A DNA stretch of 64,000 bases from Zanthoxylum bungeanum (taxonomy: Eukaryota > Streptophyta > Magnoliopsida > Sapindales > Rutaceae). Position numbers and translations under genes: made by a program. This document shows positions 54,997 to 64,000 of this stretch, one piece after another (position 1 is the stretch's first letter; every line of letters begins with the position of its first letter). The DNA lies in contig SKCR01007813.1 of the NCBI GenBank assembly GCA_019454045.1, positions 62,001 to 126,000 of the forward strand, read 5' to 3'. The notes under the pieces were generated by a model that ran no database searches, had not been told where the DNA came from, and was given only the letters and a program-made list of their open reading frames with translations.

Positions 54997-57739
54997 TGTG
55001 GGACACAGGAACTGGGGCGACGCATGCTGTCCCGGGCTCGCGGCCCGGTTGGGAGTACGGAGTAGCCACGAGGGACTAAACCGGAGAATAATGTTATCGT
55101 CACCCAGTGTGAATCGGGAAAATGAGATTTAAGGCCGCACTCACCCCTCGCAAGGGAAGACCTCAAACCGTTGGGTTCAGAATGGTCCCTTACTTATATC
55201 ACTTGTAATGAAAGGATTTGTGTATTAATTTAATCAGGCCTAAGTAACACTTATTTCCAAGAGTATCATGCTTCTAAATCCACATGCATGAAATTAATCA
55301 TCACAACATGCAACATCACATGGCAATCTCACAAACATTTCTCAATCATATGATAGGGAAAACTAAGAACAATCTAATCATGCTTGAGTACTATCTCATG
55401 AATATATTAACCAAATAACATGCTAACAGCCTAATCATGCTTGAATATCATCCCAAGAACACATCGAATGGATAAATGCAGGAATACAAATAATATGATT
55501 GGCTACATAATGCAAGGGAGATCACCCAAAAGGGAGTTGTGCATGAAATATGATGAGACAGACTTAGTTCAGTGTGTGCGCGTTCGTGTAGCGTTCGTAA
55601 ACGCGTTCGAATGGTAAACAGAAGGTTCGCGTTCGTGTAGCGTTTGATAACGCGTTCGAACGGATCCAGACCTGATGAAACAAAATGCATGCGCGTTCGA
55701 GTAGCGTTTGTAAAACGCGTTCGAACGGGAAACAGAAGGTTCGCGTTCGTATAGCGTTCGATAACGCGTTCGAACGTGAACAGACCTGATGCACAAAATG
55801 TGACGCAATACATACATAAAAAGCAAATAGTGAAATACGAAGCGCGGTGAAGCATCGTGGCGAAGGATTTTAACCTCTTCAATTAGAGGACCTTTCATCG
55901 CACTTACTAAGCCCATGCGCTTATCTCAATGCATATAAAAAATAAAGACAATAACCTTAGACTTCATGTACCCGATTGAACACATCTTACATTCAACCGA
56001 ATATACGTTAATCGGCGCGACAAAGCATCATGGTAAAGGATTTTAACCTCTTCAATTAGAGGACCTTTCATCGGACTTACTAAGCCCATGCACTCGATCG
56101 TAATCATGCACAAAGATAAAGTCAATCACATCAAACTTGGTATGCCCGATTGAACATATCTTACATTCAACCGAACACACATCAACCGGCGCGGCAAAGC
56201 ATCGTGGTAAAGGATTTTAAACCCTTCAAATAGGGGACCTTTAATCCGACTTACTAAGCCCATGCGCTCGATTGTATCATTCATACAATAATGTGCAGAA
56301 TTCAAATGACGAAAAATAAATAAATCGAAGCAACATAAAACAAAAGAGTGTGCCGTTTACTCAAGTGGTACGTGGAGTTGTATCCCGAGTACAAATCATA
56401 CTACCGTCCATTCGGAATCGGCTATGAAATTTATGTCCGAGTTTCCATCCTATATACCACAAGAGGCGACACATTTTCCATTTCATTCAAGCCACAACAT
56501 GCATCCACAAACGACTCTCATGTGAATAGAATTAAATAAACAATCAAAAGACGAATATAAACTAATGAGAAAAGTGCCATCAGGTCTAACCTTTTAAATC
56601 ACCTCTCGGATGTACGGTACACGATCGTCGGAAGGGTGGATGCTCCGCAACTCTTCCGGTTCACTGGTTCACTGTTCTCGTTCGTTGTCTTACTGTTTTG
56701 AGTCGTCGTTCTCCATCTTTTGCTGCTGTTTGGCCTCCGTTTTGCTGCTGTTTCCTCTGTATTTTCCACTCACTGTTCAGGTCACTATTTTGGCGTGCAT
56801 GGCTGCTATTTTTGGGGTTTTTTGGTGCAGTTTTGTGTGGTTATTTCAAGGATTATAAGTGCAGTTTTTATGTTACTGCAGTTCGGTTTTTGGTTGTAAT
56901 TTTCGGTGGTGGAGGGCTGCTGTTTGTGTGTTTTTAGGGCTGCTGTATTTGTGTTTTAGAGCTGCTGTATGGGCTGTTTTTCGGTGATACGAGGTTGCTA
57001 AGTTGAGGTATGATTTTCGGTGATTAGAGGAAGGTGATGAAGAGAATTTTTGTGTTATTTCTTTGTAGTATGCGTGAACTTCTAGGGTTTCTTGCAGTGA
57101 TTTTCGTGTGAGTTGTGTATGAGCTAGGGGAGTCATGTCTTGGTTAGGGGTTGTTTATATAGAGAATGGCTAGGGCTTCACCTTGTCTCACAAGGAAGGG
57201 ATTTGATTTAGTGTTGAGGAATGAAAGTCAAAGATTGAGGGGGGACAATTTGGTTTAGATTAGGAAGTCAATATCTTTAATTTGTTATAATTGATTTTAA
57301 TTAGGCATGACATCTTTTTAATTTAGTATGTGATTTTGTTTAGTTAGGAAGTTAATATATTTGATTTGTCTTTATGTTTATTTTAATTTGGTATGTGATT
57401 TTTAGATTTGTTTTGATTTCACCATGTGTTAAATATGTGTTTTAAGTGGGCTTGGGCGTGTGGGCCAAGGCTTGGGCGAATTGGGCTTGATGTGAGGCTA
57501 GAAGCAAAACCAGAATTACCGACACCGTTCGAACGCCTCTTCGAACGCGGCACGAACGTCCGCAATCTGTTTGGCGTTCGAACTTATACACGAACGCAGC
57601 ACGAACGAAAAAAGTGAACCTTGTTTATTCTGAATTTCCCCTTCCGATGTCTGTTTTCCGTGACCTCCGTGACTTATAAGGTAGTGTCTCCAAATCAGAC
57701 TCATCATAGGGACTTATATGCAAAAATGCAGTGCCTACA
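54997..57739 (-). repeat. Element F 5' LTR
   Basis: 2743 bp, closely similar to 48112-50868. Palindrome units at 55575-55795, 175-bp type units at about 55840-56290, TATA at 57153-57161 (minus), second palindrome cluster at 57526-57606. Confidence 0.93.
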
Positions 57740-58314
57740 TCTATGTTTATCGAATCCGTAATATTAGGCATAACGCTAAGTTAGGTGATAAAATTTCTAA
57801 TCCAAACAAATTCTTTAGAAGCTTCTGAAGCCGTTATAAATTCAGTCTCAGTGGTGGAATCAGCTATTGATCCTTGCTTTGAACATCGCTAACTAACCGC
57901 ACCACCGTTAAGGTTAAATATATATCATGATGTAGATTTTCTATCATTTGGATCTACATGGAAGTCGGAGTCTGTATAACCCTTAATATGTAGCTCATAT
58001 TCTCCATATATCAGAAATTTATCTCTAGTACCCTTAAGATATTTCAGGATATGTTTCACGGCTGTCCGATGATCATTACCTGGTTCAGATTGATATCGGC
58101 CAGTCACACTGACGCCAGAACTGATGTCAGGTCTTGTACATAGCATATCATACATTATGCTTCCTATACAAGAATCATATGGCAAGTTAGAAATCCTAAC
58201 TTTTTCTTCCTCAGTCAGATGTGCCATTTTCTTCGAAAGATGTATGCCGTATCAGAAAGGTACATTTACTGCCTTACAGTTACTAAAACCATACCTTTCT
58301 AACATCTTATCTAT
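57740..58314 (-). pseudogene. RH: A: copia RNase H (N-terminal part) and connection
   Basis: Minus strand: SNLPYDSCIGSIMYDMLCTR and PDISSGVSVTGRYQSEPGND, then HILKYLKGTRDKFLIYGEYE and HIKGYTDSDFHVDPNDRKST (first RNase H acidic region). Further left the reading is broken, with an IEFITASEASKEFVWIRN-like stretch near 57800. It ends at F (TSD TCTAT 57740-57744). The catalytic C-terminal half of RNase H is missing on both sides of F. Confidence 0.85.
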
Positions 58315-59112
58315 TTACCTCGATTGTGACAACCCTATAAGCTTCCTAACTCTATCCCGGTAGAGCCTTATACCTAATATATAGGAAACTTCACCCATAT
58401 CTTTCATGGAGAAGCTCTTGCAAGTGTATGCTTTCACACTTTGCATCAATCCTATATCATTTACAATGATAAGGATGTCATCTACATACAAGACTAGAAA
58501 AACTATCATGCTCCCACTAACTTTTTTATAAACACACAGTTCCTTCTCGTTCTTGATGAAGCCAGATAATCTAATTATCTCATCAAAATGATGATTCCAG
58601 CTTCAGAATGTCTGTTTAAGTCCATAAATAGACTTTTGGAGCTTACAAACCAAGTTTGAAATCTCACTGGATACGAAACCCTCTGGTTGTTTCATATAGA
58701 TATCCTCCTCAATGAATCCATTTACGAAAGCGGTTTTCACGTCCATCTGCCATATCTCATAGTCATGATACGCAGTAATGCCTAAAAGAATCCTAATGGA
58801 TTTTAGCATGGCTACTGATGAAAAAGTTTCCTCATAGTCAATCTTAGAACTTTGAGTGTAACCTTTCGCTACCAGTCAGGCCTTAAAGGTTTCCACCTTT
58901 CCATCGGAACCTTACTTCTTTTTGTAAACCCATTTACAACCAATAGGTTTAACTCCTTCAGGAAGTTCAACTAAGTACCAGACTTGATTGTCATGCATAG
59001 AATCCATCTCGGATTTCATGGCTTCTTGCCATTTTCCCGAATCGATATCCAAGATCACTTCTTTATACATAGTCCGATCTATTTCCACCAAGAGGAGAAC
59101 ATCAAGGCTCAC
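58315..59112 (-). pseudogene. RT: A: copia reverse transcriptase
   Basis: Pieces in shifting frames: GKWQEAMKSEMDSMHDNQVW and GVKPIGCKWVYKKK (59112-58912); IRILLGITAYHDYEIWQMDV, KTAFVNGFIEEDIYMKQPEG and CKLQKSIYGLKQ (58809-58603); FLVLYVDDILIIVND with YVDD, then SMKDMGEVSYILGIRLYRD (58509-58315). Related to but clearly distinct from the B/T copia family (about the same length, many replacements). Confidence 0.9.
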
Positions 59113-60430
59113 ATCATATGTTAAAAAAATATCTCAAAAGGCCTTGATATTCTATTCGACTTACATAGAACCAGTGTTGTAGATCCTTCACCTAGTTAGA
59201 TATCTGGTTCTATCTCAGGTTTATTACTGTTGGGATCAAACTCATCAAGCTCAATCTTTCTACAATTCTCACTTTCTCTCAAAAATTCATTTTCAAGAAA
59301 AGTGGCAAAGCGAACAACAAATATATTTCGTTGCTCAGAATCATAGAATTGATATCCCATGGAATTATCAGGATATCCAACGAACCTACATTTATACCCC
59401 ATGGGTGCCCAACTCTAATATATGCAGGACAACCCTAAATCTTTAAATACCTTAGACTTGGATTTCTACCGAACCATATCTGATAGAGGGTCATAGAAAC
59501 AACTTTCGATGGAACCCTATTAAGTATGTGGGCAGCAGTAAGTAAAACATAACCCCAAAGGTAATAAGAAAGAACTATATAGCTCTTCATGAATCGCACT
59601 ATATCCAATAAAGTATGATTTCTACGCTCAGACACACCATTATATTGAGGTGTTCCTGGTGGGCTATATTGGGCAAGAATTCTATTATCCCTTAAATAAT
59701 TTCTGAATTCTTCACTCATATATTCACTGCCTCGATCTGATCGAAGGTATTTGATGAATTTACTGGTTTATTTTTCTACTTCATTTCAGAATATTTTGAT
59801 TTTGTCAAATATTTCCGATTTATGTATCATCAAATAGACATAACCATATCTAGACTTATCATCCGTGAAAGGTACGAAGTTTGTTCAACCATCATGAGCG
59901 GCATGATTTAATAGACCATACACATCGCTATGTATTAGCTCCAATAAATCTCCAGCACAGTGTCCAACACAAAGAAATTGGGCATTTGTCATCTTTCCTT
60001 GGATACATGACTTACAAATCGGATAAGGATTTAAGGTAAAATTTTCAATCAAACCATCATTTACCTATTTGGATATACTTCTAACACCTATGTGGCCCAA
60101 TCTCATATGCCATAATTCAATCTTATTTAATTCAGATTTCCTACTTGTATTTTCCTCTACATTAAAGACATATCTATATGTTTCCAAAATATAGTGACCG
60201 TTAGATAAAGAACATTCACATTTCAATAAATTATCTTTATCATATAAACATAAAGCTCCATATTTAATGTTTATTTTATATCCCTCTTTATCTAATATTG
60301 GCGGCGATATTATTTATCTGATAAGTGAAGGTACATAATAATAGTCATGTAAATATAATTTACATCTATTGGGGAGATCTATAACAACCGTTCATATGGC
60401 CTTGACATCCAATGTCTCGCCATTGCCAAC
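59113..60430 (-). pseudogene. IN: A: copia integrase
   Basis: The best part is 59719-59435: SEEFRNYLRDNRILAQYSPP, GTPQYNGVSERRNHTLLDIV (Glu of the DDE triad), LWGYVLLTAAHILNRVPSKV and YQIWFGRNPSLRYLKI. Then 59402-59196: CRFVGYPDNSMGYQFYDSEQ and FLENEFLRE. The HHCC and first core part (about 60430-59720) is recognisable only in fragments with many stops: MTNAQFLCVGH-, YGYVYLMIHKS- and SDRGSEY-like readings. Confidence 0.85.
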
Positions 60431-60732
60431 TCTAAGTTGGATCTCCTATTTATTCAGCCTTTTTTAACCCTTATGACCTGCATGGAGTTGCAAATATGAG
60501 TAGGAATGCCAATGACTAACACCCATTCACTATTTACATATAAGCCTAATGAGATGTCAATAATAGGAAAAATATAAAGCGTACCCGAGGGTTCTGTTTT
60601 TCCTTTCAGTTCTGGACAGTCCTTCTTCCAGTGTCGAGACTTCTTGTATTGTAGACATTGATCACGAGCTACTTGCGGTTTTGCACCTTTGCGATTTTTG
60701 GAGTTCTTCTTTGAAATCTTATTCTTCCTCAT
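60431..60732 (-). pseudogene. PR: A: zinc knuckle and protease remnant
   Basis: Lys-rich KKNSKNRKGAKPQ then CLQYKKSRHWKKDCPEL, a CCHC knuckle whose second Cys is Tyr. The protease site reads SEWVLVIGIPTHICNSMQV; the catalytic Asp-Ser/Thr-Gly is lost (VIG). Clearly decayed. Confidence 0.82.
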
Positions 60733-61364
60733 TTTGATTTTCTTTGACTTCCCAGAAATCTTTCCTTAAATCATGTTTTGTCGTGCGTAACATGCTATAA
60801 AGTTCTTGATAGCTAGCTTGCATCGAGTGCATATGAAAGTTTAATACAAAGCCAACATAAGTTCCATGGAAAGAAGACAAAATCAAAGTACGACCTAGCC
60901 ATTTATCAATCACAATGCCCTGTTGTTGCAAGTATTAGATCTGGTCAATCATGTTCAAAACATGGATGTCGACAACTCCTCCATCCTTGAGTTCATCACA
61001 GAACAATTCCTTAGACCTCCGATATATTTCAATTTCTTAATTTGCCTTGAGCAACTTCTTTTTATGTTCTCATAATGCTCCAAGCATCTGGTACCTATAT
61101 GTACTGTCTCAGTAAATCTAGAACCATCAATCCTAAAATATAGGATTTCACCTTCAGGTTATCATCCTTCCATTTTGTAAAAGTTTCTCGCTCTTCAGGA
61201 GTGGAGTCAGGATCGATTTCAATAGGCAATGGATTGGTAGTTACATAAGTCAACTTTTCAAACTCCAAGACAAGGCATATGTTAATTTCCCATTCGAAAT
61301 AGTTCTCGGCTCCTTTTAGTTTATTAGAATCCAAAAGTCTCATCAATGGATTTGTGGCAGCCAT
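60733..61364 (-). pseudogene. gag: A: copia gag
   Basis: Starts at ATG 61364, MAATNPLMRLLDSNKLKGAE, then YFEWEINICLVLEFEKLTYV and KWKDDNLKVKSYILGLM, the N-terminal gag pattern of plant copia elements. The middle is broken (61094-60932); 60931-60719 reads FHGTYVGFVLNFHMHSMQAS, YQELYSMLRTTKHDLRKD. Several stops. Confidence 0.85.
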
Positions 61365-62132
61365 CTACAAGAAAATATTTTAAACAGTAGCAGAATATTT
61401 TTCATTTCAAAATAATAACACTAATTGATTATGGAATTTTAAATCTATTAGTGCCCTCCCAATACTTTACGTAATTCCGTAATCTCCCTTAATGGAAAAA
61501 TAGAAATTTGACTATCAAAATTTCATAGCGGGAAGTGGATCCCATGACATTTACTCCAGCCTCACACTAATGACGATCTTGGCTTTTATAAACTCATTAG
61601 GTAGACCTCAAAGGTCAATCATTTCATGTGACTCCTAGTTTGGTCATGAACCATTTCTTATCCCCACACTAATGACGGTCTCGGATTAAGACATGTTCTA
61701 GATGTATACTTGTCAATGTGTACTAATGAGCTTTGTATTGTACACCCTCACACTAATGATGGTATTGGGTGGCTGCGTTAACTCATCACACTACATCTAA
61801 TATTTTACTGGAGTGACATAAGTTTTGAGCACTTATACCCCCACACTAATGATGATCTTGGATATAAGTAGTAAGAACTCATTCATCTTTGTATTGACAA
61901 GACAGAACATCCAATAATTCTCCAACATTACTAATACTATTACTTAAAATAAAGTAATCACCTAATCATGGGAGATTCATGATAATCAAGTCATTAATAT
62001 AATTAGATCAAAATTTTAATTTAAAACATGCAATACGTGTCCAATATGACTTATGCATAATTAAATTAAAATACAAAGGCATATATTCAAATACATGTCA
62101 AACATGCAACATGTGTTGTGTGGTTAAGCATT
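61365..62132 (-). other. Element A leader with a motif repeated four times
   Basis: No ORF. The 20-base motif CACACTAATGAYGRTCTTGG (plus strand) occurs at 61563-61582, 61665-61684, 61749-61768 and 61842-61861 (spacings 102, 84, 93) with few differences. Confidence 0.82.
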
Positions 62133-62145
62133 GCTACTGATACCA
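62133..62145 (-). promoter_or_regulatory. PBS of element A (tRNA-Met type)
   Basis: Minus strand TGGTATCAGTAGC, three bases after the LTR end; the first nine bases fit initiator tRNA-Met. Confidence 0.82.
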
Positions 62146-62148
62146 TTC

Positions 62149-63403
62149 TGTTGGAGCAGATGTGGAACTCATAGGGTCGGATTGGTGCCCCACAACGAAA
62201 GTGGATCTAACGAATAGATATCAAATATGGGTGTATTTTAAAATATTTTATGTAAAACTACTGACTACATTCCGTTTTGAGTCCGTAGGACAAAATGGGG
62301 ACCAAAACGGAGTCTGAAAACTTCGGAACGGAGAAAATGAAGTTTCAGTAAGTATCAGTTTTCCACGTCGCGACACTGGGGCTTGGGCATCGAGACGCTC
62401 CAAAGTACGATAGAAATGTGAGATCTAAATGTCTCGACGTCGCGATTCGGAAGAGTGTGTGTCGCGGCACTCCTAGGTTTGATGCTCGACGTCTCGACGC
62501 TGAGGGGTCAGAGTCGTGACGCAGCCCTAAGCAATGAGCATTTTCTACTTCAAACCAATACTAAACACTTCCAATTTTCTCCTAATACTTCAAATACACC
62601 TAAAAACTAATTTTAGCATTATAACCACCATCAACACATGTTATATAACTTACATACATGTATTCTAAATACTTATATGCATTTGTTTGAATCAAAACAC
62701 AAACCAATTTAGAATCTTACTATGAAATGTCTCATGAACAATTCTAGTTCACCCAAAGGTGATCAAGTAATTCTAGAAGGGAATCCATAGCTCTAACTTT
62801 AATCTAGAGTTCCAAACTTTTATTAACTGTTTTATGTCCAACATTAACATCTTTGACCTAATTAACAATCATATTATGTTTATACTTCCAAAACAACCTA
62901 ACAAAATTTATTAGCTTTATTTCAATTTTAAGTTATGTAATCATGCATCCAATACATAATTTATTACTATATGTCTCACTAATGAATAACATATCTTAGG
63001 AGAAGATCAAACATTACCTAGTAAGCTTGATGCTAGGATCAAATCTCATTCTCCTTGTTGAAATAGTTGGAGAACTTCCAAGGTTTGCTAGTTTGGCTCC
63101 AAGATCCAATCTTGATTCCAATGCTAGCAAGTTTCACTCCAAGATCCAATCTTGATTTCTCGCAGATGAAATGTTGTAGGGACCTCACAAAGCTTCTCTA
63201 AACTTTCTCTAACTTAGGCTAATTTCTCCAAAAATTGCTTGTATTTAGCTTTCTCAAGCTTAATTAAAACCTTCATAAAGCTTGCTATTTGTAGCAAAAC
63301 TTAGAAAATTTTTAATTAATAAAAGTTGTAATCAACTTTTATGTAGGCTTAATCTAATTTGTCCAAATATGAATAATTAGGTGTGACTAATCACCTTTGT
63401 CTA
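62149..63403 (-). repeat. Element A 5' LTR, 3' part
   Basis: Matches 10979-11209 and 19225-20243 in order, with TGTTGGAGCAGATG at the inner end. The match stops exactly at 63403, where G begins; the remaining about 1.2 kb should lie beyond G, outside the window. Confidence 0.88.
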
Positions 63404-64000
63404 TGATGAGTGATAAATGTATCACTATTTCCCACTCATTTAACTTAATATTTTGTATAGTTTCTTGAGTTTTGTGAATATTTTGATGTGTTTTGTGTTA
63501 TTTTGTATATAAATAAAGTTTCAGGACATTCTAGAGGTGATTTGGAGCAAAACTGTGAAATTTGGTGAAATTTGGCAAAAAGGGTATTTTGGTAATTTTG
63601 GACGTCCCGACACAAATTTTGGTAATTTTGGACTTCCCTACACCGAAATAAAGTTTCAAGACATTCTGGAGGTGATTTGGAGCAAAACTGTGAAATTTGG
63701 CGAAAAGGGTATTTTGGTAATTTTGGGCGTCCCGACACCGAGGGTATTTTGGTAATTGCACCACCATGCCACATGTCAAAGATTCAACGAGCCGTCATTT
63801 TTAGCACACCATGCCACGTGTCGAAAATTCAGCGATCCAAAAAAAATAATAATAAAAAAATAAAAATCAGAAAAATAATAAAAAAAATAAAAATCAGAAA
63901 AATAATAATAAAAAATTAGATTTTTTTGCCTATAAATAGATTTCGAATTTTTAGTTTCAAATGTACCTCTTCCTCTGAAATCCTTATAAATAAATTGAGA
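63404..64000 (+). mobile_element. Element G: start of another LTR element, cut by window end
   Basis: TGATGAGTGATAAATGTATC starts where homology to the A LTR ends, with GTCTA at 63399-63403 as candidate TSD. It contains a duplication of about 100 bases (AATAAAGTTTCARGACATTC at about 63514 and 63649), an A/T-rich run and a TATA box near 63931. The TG start, TATA position and AT-rich U3 suggest a gypsy-type LTR, but no coding part is in view and the far end is missing. Confidence 0.6.
63931..63939 (+). promoter_or_regulatory. TATA box in element G
   Basis: TATAAATAG preceded by TTTTTTTGCC; a canonical plant promoter box, with CAAATGTACCTCTTCC about 30 bases after as a likely transcription start area. 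Confidence 0.55.

Larger units (their letters stand above)
48112..57739 (-). mobile_element. Element F: gag-only (non-autonomous) Tat-type gypsy
   Basis: 9628 bp with TSD TCTAT (48107-48111, 57740-57744), two similar LTRs (2757 and 2743 bp), intact PBS, PPT and an uninterrupted gag, but no protease, RT, RNase H or integrase. It is the same family as E or a close sister: the LTR structure, leader repeats, gag and PPT all correspond, while LTR ends differ (TGTGGGACACAGGAACTGG versus TGTGGGAACACAG). Inserted in the RNase H gene of A. Confidence 0.93.
10979..64000 (-). mobile_element. Element A: outer Ty1/copia retrotransposon, heavily interrupted, right end beyond window
   Basis: On the minus strand: 5' LTR (62149-63403, then cut by G), PBS (62133-62145), leader, gag (61364 down), protease, integrase, RT, RNase H (to 57740), gypsy F, RNase H C-terminal stub (48068-48106), PPT (48054-48067), 3' LTR start (48055), gypsy C, LTR middle (20651-19230), copia B, LTR end (11209-10979). 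The LTR segments 10979-11209 and 19230 onward match 62149 onward base for base with scattered changes, which identifies the two LTRs as a pair. A is the oldest layer apart from the left tandem. Confidence 0.85.

Overview
The window is plant nuclear DNA, most likely from a eudicot with a repeat-rich genome. It is made almost entirely of Ty1/copia and Ty3/gypsy LTR retrotransposons, nested inside one another to four levels. I see no host single-copy gene, tRNA, rRNA or CRISPR array. All element boundaries below were read by eye from terminal TG...CA ends, 5-bp target site duplications (TSDs), primer binding sites (PBS), polypurine tracts (PPT) and domain motifs. Nearly all coding regions are broken by stops and frameshifts.

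Layout: (1) 1-10479 is a plus-strand copia tandem, T1 pol remnant / shared LTR / T2 gag-pol / LTR. (2) 10480-10978 is AT-rich DNA of unknown nature. (3) From 10979 to beyond the window end lies one old minus-strand copia element, A, shredded by later insertions. Its 3' LTR begins at 48055, is interrupted by gypsy C (20652-47161, TSD ACGAA) and by copia B (11210-19224, minus, TSD CTTGG), and ends at 10979. Its pol (57740-61364) is interrupted in RNase H by the gag-only gypsy F (48112-57739, minus, TSD TCTAT). Its 5' LTR (62149-63403) is cut by a further element, G, from 63404. (4) Gypsy C is itself split inside its integrase region by a copia-type solo LTR, D (26336-28857, TSD CATTT), and by a Tat-type gypsy, E (29568-42928, minus, TSD GTCAT). 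Putting the pieces of A's 3' LTR together gives about 2.5 kb, close to the 2522 bp of the related solo LTR D, which supports the nesting model.

The most unusual content is in gypsy C, an Athila-like element. Between the end of its integrase and its 3' LTR it carries two plus-strand reading frames that are not standard retrotransposon genes. One is a Cys-clustered ORF of unknown function (43467-43925). The other is an intronless, nearly full-length copy of a LOG-family gene, encoding a cytokinin riboside 5'-monophosphate phosphoribohydrolase (44282-44932). This looks like a host gene captured by an LTR retrotransposon, now degraded.

Other notable structure: F is a gag-only derivative with an uninterrupted gag and two similar LTRs, so it probably moved with enzymes from an E-like partner. 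The E/F LTRs hold about 175-bp tandem units whose number differs between the two LTRs of E, and arrays of TTCGAACG palindromes. The 3' untranslated regions of E and F hold short tandem arrays related to the PPT core. The T/B copia LTRs hold a conserved row of short hairpins. The leaders of both copia families contain the same short motif three or four times.
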